Shown piece after piece: positions 1 to 6,635 of a stretch of 6,976 nt of DNA. The stretch covers positions 1-6,976 of the forward strand of contig JACOEF010000502.1 of assembly GCA_024998705.1 (NCBI GenBank), in the 5' to 3' direction. Below the pieces are notes generated by a model. The model was not told the DNA's origin. It was given only the letters and a program-made list of their open reading frames with translations, and did no database searches. Numbering within the stretch: position 1 is the stretch's first letter; each line of letters opens with the position of its first letter. A program made the translations under genes and the position numbers. The stretch is from Nitrospira sp. (GTDB lineage Bacteria > Nitrospirota > Nitrospiria > Nitrospirales > Nitrospiraceae).

Positions 1-3000
1 AGTACGTCGATCTCCAGGACCGCCGGTGGCGAGCGGAAACGATCGATGTCGTGGGCCGCTCCGGTGTGCCCGCTGAGACGCCCGACGGCTTCAAGATCGC
101 GGTGAGCAGCGGCGAACTCACGGTCGGCCAGGGACGCATGTACGTCGACGGATATGTGGCGGAGAATCATGGAACCGCGCCGACATTCGACCCGACTCTC
201 GAAGAAGGGTATGGAACCGCCGCCTTGCTCGTGAAGGATCAACCCTATGGCGGGCCGGTCACGGTGCCGCCTCAGACACGGTCGTTGGTCTATCTGGACG
301 TCTGGCGGCGGGAAGTGACCCACCTCCAGGCACCGGACCTGATCGAGCCGGCTGTCAACGTCGATTCGACGACGCGTCATCAGACCGCCTGGCAAGTGAG
401 AGTATTGGCCAACATTCCGCTGGACATCACGTGCGAAACCCCGCTCAGCGACATTCCTGGCTGGCCTGCCGGGAACCGTTCCTCGTCGGCCAGGCTTACC
501 ACCACGACGGTGGCTGTGACCACGGAGCCGGATCCCTGTCTTGTGCCGCCGACCGGCGGATACCGAGGCCTGGAGAACCATCTCTACCGTGTGGAGGTGC
601 ACAGCGCGACGACCACTACCGCTAAGGTCAAATGGTCGCGTGAAAACGCCCATGTGGCCACCACGCTACTGGAGATTCTCGCCGGGCGCACGAGCGTGCG
701 GGTGGAGAGCCTCGGGCGCGACGATGTCCTGCGGATCAAGACGGGAGATTGGGTGGAATTGACGAGCGACCAGCGTGAGTTCGCCGGTCTCCCCGGCGAG
801 ATGCGCAAGGTGACGGTGGATGATGCCAACCAGACCCTGACCTTCAGTCCTGCGCTGCCTGCGGCCGATTTCCCGCAGGGTGTCGTCGATGCCGCCAAAC
901 ATCTGCGCGTGATTCGGTGGGACCAGTCCGGCATCGTACGGAAGCCTGACGGGTCGCAACTGGTCAACCTGGACCTCACCACCGACGGGTTGATCGAACT
1001 GTCCACAGCGAATCCAAGTTTTGTGTTGGACCATGGCGTGCAAGCCACCCTGTCGGTCGTCGCAGGAGGCCAGGCCCACAGCGGTGACTACTGGTGTTTT
1101 GCGGCCAGGACGGCGGATGCCGACATCGAGCGCCTGAATCAAGCACCGCCGCTCGGCATTCATCATCACCACGCGCACCTCGCCATCATTGAAGCGAACG
1201 GTGAGATCCACGACTGCCGGACGGTTTTTCCGCCGCTCACGGAGCTGACACCTGGTTGTTGCACGGTGGTGGTGCGGCCCGGTGAAGATATTCAGGCGGC
1301 GATCGATTCGCTGCCCGATGAAGGCGGCTGTGTCTGCCTCAAGGTCGGAGATCACGAGATCCAGGCGCCGATCCGCATCGAGCGATCACACGTCTCCTTG
1401 CATGGTGAAACATTGGGCGCGCGGGTCGTGCGAACGAACGGCCCGGAAGTGTTGCGTATCGCCCATCCTGACGGCCTGTTCTTGGAACATGTCACCGTGA
1501 GCGGCATCTCCTTCGAACTGGAGACAAAGGAGAGTCAGGGGCAGGGTGTGCGGGCCCTGGTGGAAATGAATCGTTGCCGGAATACGACCGTCGAACGCTG
1601 CGTCCTCCATGCGCAGGTGTTGAGTCCGATCGCCGGAATTATCATCGCCCGCTGCAGCGACGTCAGTGTGATGAACTGTCTGGTCGACAATGTGCAGTAC
1701 GGTCTCTGGACGGCTGCCGATACGACGGGCCTCACGATCGTGGGGAACAGCTTTGATGCCACGGACGGGAAGAAGAACGACGGTGGACTCGTGGGGTTGT
1801 TGCTGCAGGACCTATCCTTCCCGGCAAGCATCAAACGGAATCGCGTCCTGGGGTTTGTGTTCGGCATCGCGCTGAACGACGGCCTGTTTACCGGCGTGCC
1901 GGTGTCGCGTGCTGCGGGGTCCACGATTGCGGATAACTACATCGTCCGATTCGGTGCGCAAGCGGAAGCCGGTACCGTGAAGGCCTTTGGGATCGACGTG
2001 GCCGCCGATGACTGCGTGATCAGCGATAATATTCTGTTCTACAACTCACCTGAGTATGGCGGTATTTCTGTCAGCGGGAGGAACCCGGTCGTCGAGCGCA
2101 ACCAACTTCGCTCTCTGTTGAAAGAGGCGGGTTCGGTGCGTCCGATTGCGCTGCTGTTGGCCAGGCTGGGGAAAAGCGGGAGTTTGGGATCCATTGGCGG
2201 ACGGATTGCTGCAAACCTGGTCCTGGGCGTGCAGGACGGCATCGTGGTGATCGGCAACGAGGGAGCTGAGGTGCTGGACAACCGGGTGGACAGTGAGGGG
2301 CAGGAGGTTCGGTTCGGTATTCTCCTGGCGTTTTCGAGTCGTGTCCGCCTGCAAGGCAATCGTGTCACCAACACGTTATGGCCCATCGCGGCCAACGGCG
2401 GCACGGCGAACGTCCTCGTCGAGAACAGTCTCGTGCGCGGCGGCGGCGGCATCACAGTGGTCTTTCACACCTCCCTGACCTGCAGCCAGAATCGCGTCGA
2501 AGACATGCGGCAGTGGGGCATCCTCAGCCTGGTCGGATTTGCTAAATGCGCTGTGACCGAAAACCGCGTGCTCAACTGCGGGTATCAGCAAACGCCGTCC
2601 ATCGGCATTGGGGCGTCCTTGCAGATCGGAGAATTGTGTGTGGAATCGTGCGAGGTGATGAACACCGGGGTGTCACCGGATGATGCGACAGTAAGCCCGC
2701 TGGCCTGGGGAATCTTTGCGGACCTGATTCTGGAGGCACGCGTGCAGAGCAATCTGGTCACCTATGCCAACGCGGCGCTGTTGGATGCGAATCAGGAACA
2801 TCGCGCGCTCTGGATGCGTGGTTGGTGGGAACAGGTGATCACCTTCGGCGCGGGGCAGGTGATTTTCGGATTCAGCGCTCAGGTTCTGGATAACAAGTTT
2901 CTTGGGCCGGGCCGGTCGGCGTTGGTCGAAATCGCTCAACAGGCCGTGATCGACAATGTGTTCCGCCGTTTCGAACGACTGTTCTTCAGCAACAATTTCT

Positions 3001-3218
3001 GTTGGCACGCCAGCGTGGCCGCACAGGGGACGGCGACGGTGTCTCTCGCGGCACGGAGTGCCATCGTGATGGGCAACCATATCAAGACGAATGTGCCGAT
3101 CCCGTCCGTGGATTTTCACGGGATAAAAGACGCGGTCTACATGGGCAACCTGGCTCAAGCCAACCCGGTGAATTTCGGCGGCATTCCATCACCGATGTCA
3201 GGCTTTAATCGACCATAA
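1..3218 (+). CDS. DUF6519-type protein with long right-handed beta-helix (5' partial)
   Basis: The reading frame is open from the first full codon at position 3 to TAA at 3216-3218, so 1071 residues are visible. The GTG at 51 is probably internal, because the upstream codons (YVDLQDRRWRAETIDVVG) already look like the conserved start of DUF6519 proteins. Only a short N-terminus is likely missing. Up to about nt 1250 the protein has DUF6519-like landmarks: GRMYVDGYV, LVYLDVWRREVT, HLYRVEVH, VKWSRENA, LRVIRWDQSG and GIHHHHAHLAII. From about nt 1257 (CCTVVVRPGEDIQAAID) a pectate-lyase-like right-handed beta-helix begins and runs nearly to the end. It shows recurrent Asn-ladder turns such as ISDNIL, VERNQL, VLDNRV, LQGNRV, CSQNRV, VTENRV and VMGNHI, about one coil apart. 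No signal peptide or membrane segment is visible in the part present. The function is unknown; a surface, fibre-like or carbohydrate-binding role is inferred from the fold. It is the first visible gene of a four-gene + strand series. Confidence 0.9.
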   Translation, partial: YVDLQDRRWRAETIDVVGRSGVPAETPDGFKIAVSSGELTVGQGRMYVDGYVAENHGTAPTFDPTLEEGYGTAALLVKDQPYGGPVTVPPQTRSLVYLDVWRREVTHLQAPDLIEPAVNVDSTTRHQTAWQVRVLANIPLDITCETPLSDIPGWPAGNRSSSARLTTTTVAVTTEPDPCLVPPTGGYRGLENHLYRVEVHSATTTTAKVKWSRENAHVATTLLEILAGRTSVRVESLGRDDVLRIKTGDWVELTSDQREFAGLPGEMRKVTVDDANQTLTFSPALPAADFPQGVVDAAKHLRVIRWDQSGIVRKPDGSQLVNLDLTTDGLIELSTANPSFVLDHGVQATLSVVAGGQAHSGDYWCFAARTADADIERLNQAPPLGIHHHHAHLAIIEANGEIHDCRTVFPPLTELTPGCCTVVVRPGEDIQAAIDSLPDEGGCVCLKVGDHEIQAPIRIERSHVSLHGETLGARVVRTNGPEVLRIAHPDGLFLEHVTVSGISFELETKESQGQGVRALVEMNRCRNTTVERCVLHAQVLSPIAGIIIARCSDVSVMNCLVDNVQYGLWTAADTTGLTIVGNSFDATDGKKNDGGLVGLLLQDLSFPASIKRNRVLGFVFGIALNDGLFTGVPVSRAAGSTIADNYIVRFGAQAEAGTVKAFGIDVAADDCVISDNILFYNSPEYGGISVSGRNPVVERNQLRSLLKEAGSVRPIALLLARLGKSGSLGSIGGRIAANLVLGVQDGIVVIGNEGAEVLDNRVDSEGQEVRFGILLAFSSRVRLQGNRVTNTLWPIAANGGTANVLVENSLVRGGGGITVVFHTSLTCSQNRVEDMRQWGILSLVGFAKCAVTENRVLNCGYQQTPSIGIGASLQIGELCVESCEVMNTGVSPDDATVSPLAWGIFADLILEARVQSNLVTYANAALLDANQEHRALWMRGWWEQVITFGAGQVIFGFSAQVLDNKFLGPGRSALVEIAQQAVIDNVFRRFERLFFSNNFCWHASVAAQGTATVSLAARSAIVMGNHIKTNVPIPSVDFHGIKDAVYMGNLAQANPVNFGGIPSPMSGFNRP

Positions 3219-3230
3219 CACCTGCGGGGT

Positions 3231-3237
3231 AAAGGAG
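3231..3237 (+). promoter_or_regulatory. Shine-Dalgarno for the coiled-coil gene
   Basis: AAAGGAG lies seven bases before the ATG at 3245. It is a strong ribosome binding site placed in the 26-base gap after the beta-helix gene, which fixes the start of the small downstream gene and supports its being real. Confidence 0.8.
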
Positions 3238-3244
3238 AACTCAT

Positions 3245-3565
3245 ATGGCGACCTTGAATCAGATGCTGGCGGAGCAGGCGAAACTCATCGGCGAAGCCAA
3301 GTCCTCTCTGGAGGCAGCGTTCAAAAAGCCGCCGACGCAGGCCGCGACCATTGCTGCCCGGGAGAGCACGGTGGCGGAATTGAAGTCGCGGGTGGCCAAC
3401 CTGACGGAGGCCAAAGCGGCGTTTACGAAGCAGATCGATCAACAGGTGGCCGGGTATCAGTCTGAAATCGCGGCACTGGAAAAACTCATTGCGGAAGATA
3501 ACAAACGATTCGGCGGACAACCCACGCCTCCAAGCCCGATACGGGGTAAGAGGCGTGCGAAGTAG
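3245..3565 (+). CDS. small coiled-coil protein, unknown function
   Basis: This 106-residue protein starts at ATG 3245 behind a strong AAAGGAG site and ends at TAG 3563-3565. Residues 1-88 are almost wholly helical and heptad-like, rich in Ala, Glu, Lys and Gln, and interrupted near residues 28-31 (KKPPT). This suggests two helical segments forming a coiled coil or helical hairpin. Residues 90-99 are a Pro/Gly-rich linker, and the end (RGKRRAK) is strongly basic. There is no signal peptide, membrane helix or catalytic motif. I do not recognise a named family. It sits 26 bases after the beta-helix gene and 38 bases before the first DUF4157 gene, so it is probably cotranscribed. A structural, oligomerising or adaptor role for one of its neighbours is inference only. 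Confidence 0.85.
   Translation: MATLNQMLAEQAKLIGEAKSSLEAAFKKPPTQAATIAARESTVAELKSRVANLTEAKAAFTKQIDQQVAGYQSEIAALEKLIAEDNKRFGGQPTPPSPIRGKRRAK
3523..3557 (+). repeat. nested inverted repeat at the 3' end of the coiled-coil gene
   Basis: CACGCCTC (3523-3530) pairs perfectly with GAGGCGTG (3550-3557). Inside the loop, CCCG (3535-3538) pairs with CGGG (3542-3545) around ATA. The RNA would form an 8-bp outer stem plus a 4-bp inner hairpin over the last codons of the small gene. No U-run follows, so it is not a standard intrinsic terminator. It could be an mRNA-stability or attenuation element between genes two and three, or simply coding sequence. Confidence 0.45.
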
Positions 3566-3603
3566 GCAACGTTCATTGACCGCTACAATGACTTGATGAC
3601 GCG

Positions 3604-4827
3604 ATGAAGGCCCCCAGACTCACCCCGAGGCAGGACAGATCGCATGCGTCCTCGGTCAGTGTAAGGCAGGTTGCTTCCCCCGTCCTTCGACCCCGAGAGC
3701 GGTCCTGCGCCTGCAGCGGGACCTGTTCGCAATGTCGCGCACGACAAGTCGCCCATACCTTTGAACCGGCCTGGAGGGGCGGGGTTCCGCCTATTGTCGA
3801 CGAGGTGCTCGCGTTGCCTGGGGAGCCGCTGGAGGCCGGACTTCGTGCGCAGATGGAGTCACGTTTCGGGCATGACTTTGGGAAGGTGCGTGTGCATCGC
3901 GATGGGAAGGCGGCGGCTTCCGCGACGGCGGTCCAGGCGCGGGCCTATACGGTTGGTCAGGACGTCGTGATGGGCAACGGGCAGTTTTCGCCGGATACCA
4001 GGAGAGGGCGAAGATTGCTGGCCCATGAATTGGCGCATGTGGTGCAACAGAGTCGTGGCGGCGGCGCCTCGGCCGGTGCCCCGATTTTACAGCGTGCGGG
4101 ATTTGGCGAGGTCAAAATTGCTGAGTCGGCACAGAGCGGGACATCCCAGCCGTCCGGTGACCTTGCCGCCGGCTTGCCCGCGCCGGATTGCCGTACCCGT
4201 TTTGCGCAGCTGTTTTGGCTCGATGCCATTTACCATCCGCAAAGCCCTGCCTGTTGTTTCGCGCAGGTCAGCCTGAGAAGCGATCCCAATCGTCTCGGCG
4301 TCTTTCGAGCCGATCATCTGATTGAAGGGCGTCCCGATTGCGAGTACGGCGACCAGCGGCAGCATGACTTCTGGATCGGCCCATGGAGAATTCTAGACAT
4401 TACTCCGACTCTGATGACCGTGATGAACATGTGCGGGGAAGAGGAGACGCTCGATCTGCAAGGCCAGGGCAGCGTCAGGGGTGAAGCAGTGCCGGCGGCG
4501 AGTCCAGCGGCAAGCGCGAAACCGGAAGCCGTGGATCCCTCGCCGGAACACATCGTGGAAGAGTCTCAGGGACGATTGGGTAAGACTCACGAGATACGGC
4601 ATGATTCCGGATGCGACGTTGTTTCCTTTCAGCCACATGATCGTGCACAGCCGGCCAGAATCTTCAAATGGGATCCCGGCCAGGAGCTCTTTGTGGATGA
4701 GCAGGATCCGACGAATGGAAAAACGCCGGGGCAGCTGGAACAGATGGCTGGAATCGTCTTGAAGGAATACCAGGACGGGTCGTGGCAGGGAAAGAACTGC
4801 GGCGATCTCCCGAGCTGGGCATTATGA
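3604..4827 (+). CDS. DUF4157 (eCIS-core) protein with HELAH motif and unrecognised C-terminal regions
   Basis: This is a 407-residue protein. ATG 3604 is the first start after an in-frame stop at 3589-3591; no clear Shine-Dalgarno precedes it. Residues 35-44 hold a Cys cluster (C35, C37, C41, C44; [10 protein letters not shown]), common ahead of DUF4157 domains. Residues about 62-150 match DUF4157 (PF13699): [33 protein letters not shown], and [12 protein letters not shown] with HExxH at 141-145. Family knowledge links this domain to contractile injection systems and toxin-bearing proteins, and HExxH resembles a zinc-protease site; activity is not shown. Residues about 195-285 form a Cys/Trp-containing globular region (C196, C217, C218, C246, C277) that I do not recognise. 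An Ala/Pro linker (about 293-315) leads to a second unrecognised region, 316-407, ending [11 protein letters not shown]. No signal peptide or transmembrane helix is seen. It is a candidate cargo or effector by context. Confidence 0.92.
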   Translation: MKAPRLTPRQDRSHASSVSVRQVASPVLRPRERSCACSGTCSQCRARQVAHTFEPAWRGGVPPIVDEVLALPGEPLEAGLRAQMESRFGHDFGKVRVHRDGKAAASATAVQARAYTVGQDVVMGNGQFSPDTRRGRRLLAHELAHVVQQSRGGGASAGAPILQRAGFGEVKIAESAQSGTSQPSGDLAAGLPAPDCRTRFAQLFWLDAIYHPQSPACCFAQVSLRSDPNRLGVFRADHLIEGRPDCEYGDQRQHDFWIGPWRILDITPTLMTVMNMCGEEETLDLQGQGSVRGEAVPAASPAASAKPEAVDPSPEHIVEESQGRLGKTHEIRHDSGCDVVSFQPHDRAQPARIFKWDPGQELFVDEQDPTNGKTPGQLEQMAGIVLKEYQDGSWQGKNCGDLPSWAL

Positions 4828-4864
4828 GTCGTGTGCCACGTGGATTCAGTGGCGCAGCTTGTCC

Positions 4865-4873
4865 AGGAGAGAG
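4865..4873 (+). promoter_or_regulatory. Shine-Dalgarno deciding the start of the second DUF4157 gene
   Basis: The purine-rich AGGAGAGAG (4865-4873) lies six bases before ATG 4880. It supports ATG 4880 as the start rather than the in-frame TTG at 4859, seven codons upstream, which has no comparable site. Confidence 0.7.
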
Positions 4874-4879
4874 GCATTG

Positions 4880-6082
4880 ATGTCAGGGCCCGGCCGTCAA
4901 CAGCTGCAGCATCGGGGCGACGACACCGGTCAGTTGATCGGACGACCTCCTTCCTCACGCGCTGAAGTGAATCCACCTCCGGGAGAAAGGAATGTTGTCC
5001 GGCAAGACCGGCCTCGGCTTCACCATGACCTCGGCCGGATACCGGTGTTTCCTCATCGTCCTGCTGCTGCGGGGGAGCCTCTGTTCGTCAGTAGCCCTAC
5101 CGGCCTTGCTGAACAGGAGGCCGAACAGGTCGCGCGCCATCTCGCACAGGGGCAGCAGGAGATGTTCGGTCTTGGTCGTGGCGTGAGGGATGCAATGCGT
5201 GGGCAGGGATCGTTACAGGATGTGGTGGGTAGGACCCCGGCGGCGGTGAAGCAAGTCTCTCGTTCGGGAGGTGCCCCTCTGGACCCGGCGACCAGGGCGC
5301 TGTTTGAGCCGCGTTTAGGAATGGACTTCGGGCGAGTAAGAATTGTCGCGGACGCTCGCGCGGAGAACGCTGCGAGATCGGTCAACGCACGCGCTTTTTC
5401 AATCGGGGAGAAAATTGTGTTTGATCGAGGTGTCTATGCGCCTCAGACATCGGCTGGTCGCGCGCTTCTCGCTCACGAATTGGCGCACGTGGCCCAGTAT
5501 CGCCTCGGGGGAGCCGGGTCTGTGCCTCGTTTGTTCAGGAGCAAGGGGGACAATGCCGATGCGGTGCGTGCCGAGGTTCAACGCCTCACCGAAGAGATGA
5601 ACCTGCTTGCTGCGAAAAATGCCTGGTCGGGAGTGGATCGAGCCTATCGCAAGATTGAAACGCGGGGAGAGGAAGCATTCGTGTTTGCGCCGAATCCCGC
5701 GAATCTTCACTTTCTCGGCGCGCAGGCAGCCCGCAACCTGGGTGATATCCGCCGGTACAAATCATTGGCGCAACGTGCGAGAACGGCGCTGATGGCGGCC
5801 GGTTCGACGGCAGACGATCCACAGTTGCAAGCGGTGGACGATGAACTTACGGCGATCGACAAGACCTATGGGGCAGTCAGTATCGCTCCGCGGTCAAGCG
5901 ATCAGGGAAAGGCAAGGAAGGCGAACCGTTCGGCCCGGAGCTGGTTCCGTCGGCGATGCCGTTTGCCGGGGACCAGCGAGCGAGCATTGAACATGCGCGC
6001 GCACAAATCCTTGAGAGCGGTTCCTTTTCAGGCCTCCTTCCGGCCGGAGCCTATACGCTCGGCAATCAGACGTTTACCGTGA
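4880..6082 (+). CDS. second DUF4157 (eCIS-core) protein, HELAH motif, helical C-region; C-terminus apparently frameshifted
   Basis: The uninterrupted frame gives 400 residues from ATG 4880 to a stop at 6080-6082. The N-terminus is Pro/Arg-rich and probably disordered. A segment near 70-90 (GLAEQEAEQVARHL) is typical ahead of DUF4157. The domain covers about 131-212: PLDPATRALFEPRLGMDFG, ARAFSIGEKIVF, and [11 protein letters not shown] with HExxH at 199-203. The usual VRVH is RIVA here, so the family's common His is replaced by V156. Residues about 225-330 are alpha-helical and repeat-like (GVDRAYRKIE, FLGAQAARNLGDIRRYKSL, ELTAIDKTYGAV). Beyond about residue 344 this frame becomes Arg/Ser-rich and shadow-like. 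The -1 frame instead carries a good C-terminus to 6123 (see separate entries). Slippage at the 5905-5911 heptamer would give a 414-residue product. The alternative is a one-base deletion or sequence error, making it a pseudogene or artefact. It is 52 bases after the first DUF4157 gene and probably in the same operon. Confidence 0.85.
   Translation: MSGPGRQQLQHRGDDTGQLIGRPPSSRAEVNPPPGERNVVRQDRPRLHHDLGRIPVFPHRPAAAGEPLFVSSPTGLAEQEAEQVARHLAQGQQEMFGLGRGVRDAMRGQGSLQDVVGRTPAAVKQVSRSGGAPLDPATRALFEPRLGMDFGRVRIVADARAENAARSVNARAFSIGEKIVFDRGVYAPQTSAGRALLAHELAHVAQYRLGGAGSVPRLFRSKGDNADAVRAEVQRLTEEMNLLAAKNAWSGVDRAYRKIETRGEEAFVFAPNPANLHFLGAQAARNLGDIRRYKSLAQRARTALMAAGSTADDPQLQAVDDELTAIDKTYGAVSIAPRSSDQGKARKANRSARSWFRRRCRLPGTSERALNMRAHKSLRAVPFQASFRPEPIRSAIRRLP
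5905..5911 (+). promoter_or_regulatory. candidate -1 ribosomal slippery heptamer G GGA AAG
   Basis: In the frame of the second DUF4157 gene the codons read CAG GGA AAG, so the bases at 5905-5911 form X XXY YYZ in the exact phase for -1 slippage (GGA/AAG re-pairing on GGG/AAA). The same heptamer, GGGAAAG, is the known lambda gpG/gpGT slip site. A weak possible stem follows (GAACC 5923-5927 with GGTTC 5943-5947), and no clear upstream Shine-Dalgarno stimulator is seen. In random sequence an XXXYYYZ in phase has a chance of 1/256 per codon, so coincidence is possible. Confidence 0.4.
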
Positions 6083-6123
6083 TTGCAGGGACCAATATTT
6101 CCGGGGTGCTGTGGGGCGAGTGA
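5911..6123 (+). other. -1 frame C-terminal extension of the second DUF4157 protein
   Basis: Read from 5911 in the -1 frame, 70 codons run to TGA 6121-6123. They encode GKEGEPFGPELVPSAMPFAG, then DQRASIEHARAQ, SGLLPAGAYTLGNQTFTV and finally SGVLWGE. This is balanced, protein-like sequence, and MPFA-DQR-(A)IE plus LPAG-Y--G---FTV is a pattern I recall at the end of similar DUF4157 proteins. The zero-frame translation of the same bases is Arg-rich and unlike a folded domain. The frame is closed upstream by TGA at 5842-5844 and has no convincing start of its own, so it should be joined to the preceding gene by frameshifting or by an undone deletion. The protein-like sequence appears to switch frame between about 5890 and 5915. 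Confidence 0.75.
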
Positions 6124-6163
6124 GCCTCGAACATGTGTCGTCGCATAGGCACTCTTGCTTGCG

Positions 6164-6349
6164 CTATCCCATGGCCGCCCAAATTTTCTGAGCATTTTCC
6201 CCGGTAAACGTCATGTCGTCCTGTGCGGAAGAGCTGCGCTCGAAATAGATATGTAGCAAGCCTCCTCCGAAATGCGCTTCCCGGACGAGATCGAGATTGA
6301 TTGCCACCTCACCGGTACGCTCTTCATCCTTCACTTTCACGAATCGCAT
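6164..6349 (-). CDS. small conserved-looking hypothetical protein
   Basis: A 61-residue minus-strand protein starts at ATG (6349-6347) and ends at TAG (6166-6164). A purine-rich GAAAGGGG site (complement of 6358-6365) lies eight bases upstream of the start. The sequence begins MRFVKVKDEERTGEVAINLD, has a hydrophobic beta-like core (LLHIYFERS) and ends MTFTGENAQKIWAAMG. It reads as a small beta-rich domain closed by a short helix. There is no signal peptide or membrane helix. The pattern resembles short stand-alone hypothetical proteins of many bacteria, but I cannot name a family. It is convergent with the DUF4157 operon, with 40 bases between the two stops (counting the 6123 stop), and is probably unrelated to it in function. 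No clear intrinsic terminator is seen between them. Confidence 0.8.
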   Translation of the reverse strand: MRFVKVKDEERTGEVAINLDLVREAHFGGGLLHIYFERSSSAQDDMTFTGENAQKIWAAMG

Positions 6350-6357
6350 AACATGTA

Positions 6358-6365
6358 CCCCTTTC
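6358..6365 (-). promoter_or_regulatory. Shine-Dalgarno of the 61-residue gene
   Basis: On the minus strand, GAAAGGGG precedes the ATG at 6349 by eight bases. It supports translation of the small gene from this start. Confidence 0.6.
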
Positions 6366-6385
6366 TCATCAATGGCTGTGGGGGG

Positions 6386-6402
6386 GCCATGCCAACCATG
6401 GC
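6386..6402. repeat. short inverted repeat upstream of the 61-residue gene
   Basis: GCCATG (6386-6391) and CATGGC (6397-6402) are perfect 6-bp arms around a 5-base loop. A second small hairpin, CTCTC/GAGAG (6410-6414 and 6419-6423, loop ACAA), lies just beyond it. Both are in the likely 5' leader or promoter region of the minus-strand gene, 37 or more bases before its start. They may be operator or leader structure; short palindromes are also common by chance. A run of seven G (6380-6386) adjoins the first arm. Confidence 0.35.
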
Positions 6403-6598
6403 GTCCCGTCTCTCACAAGAGAGCATACCGCAGAGGTGCGAAAATCGAGAATGAAGGTTTGAAATGAGCATGCCCCGGTAGCGGGTGGTTGAGGTGTCGG
6501 CTGGCGCTGGAGGGGGAGTAGTGAGAGTGGGGGCTGAGCATGACTAGAGGAGAGCACCTGTCATCCCGGGGAATACAGAGTCATGTGACTGCCACGGT

Positions 6599-6635
6599 CG
6601 CGCGCCTGCTTTCCGGATGTGGAGAGGGGCGCGCG
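6599..6635. repeat. GC-rich inverted repeat
   Basis: CGCGCGCC (6599-6606) and GGCGCGCG (6628-6635) are perfect 8-bp arms around a 21-base loop. The stem can extend by a T-G and a G-C pair outward. No U-run follows on either strand, so it is not a typical intrinsic terminator. It may be a structured transcript, a factor-binding site or chance in GC-rich DNA. Confidence 0.4.

Noticed and set aside
51..53. GTG 51 as the true start of the beta-helix gene
   Set aside because: The frame is open to the window edge, and the codons before it already fit the DUF6519 N-terminal pattern, so the start lies outside the window.
1152..1185. HHHH run in the beta-helix protein as an engineered His tag or special metal site
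   Set aside because: A His-rich G-I-(R/H)-HH segment is a usual DUF6519 feature at this place; nothing suggests a tag.
584..3158. Long minus-strand open frames (for example 666-1355 and 2673-3158) under the beta-helix gene
   Set aside because: They are antisense to a clearly coding frame with family landmarks, have Arg/Pro-rich shadow composition, and lack ribosome binding sites.
3584..3589. TACAAT as a -10 promoter box before the first DUF4157 gene
   Set aside because: There is no -35 partner at usual spacing, and the operon layout does not need a promoter there.
4859..4879. TTG at 4859 as the start of the second DUF4157 gene
   Set aside because: ATG 4880 has a purine-rich Shine-Dalgarno at good spacing, and the seven extra residues add nothing recognisable.
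6080..6163. Intrinsic terminator between the operon and the convergent small gene
   Set aside because: Only 4-bp stems and no U-run were found.
6369..6557. 62-residue minus-strand frame
   Set aside because: It is low-complexity Pro/Ser/Leu sequence complementary to GT/GA-rich DNA, with no support for translation.
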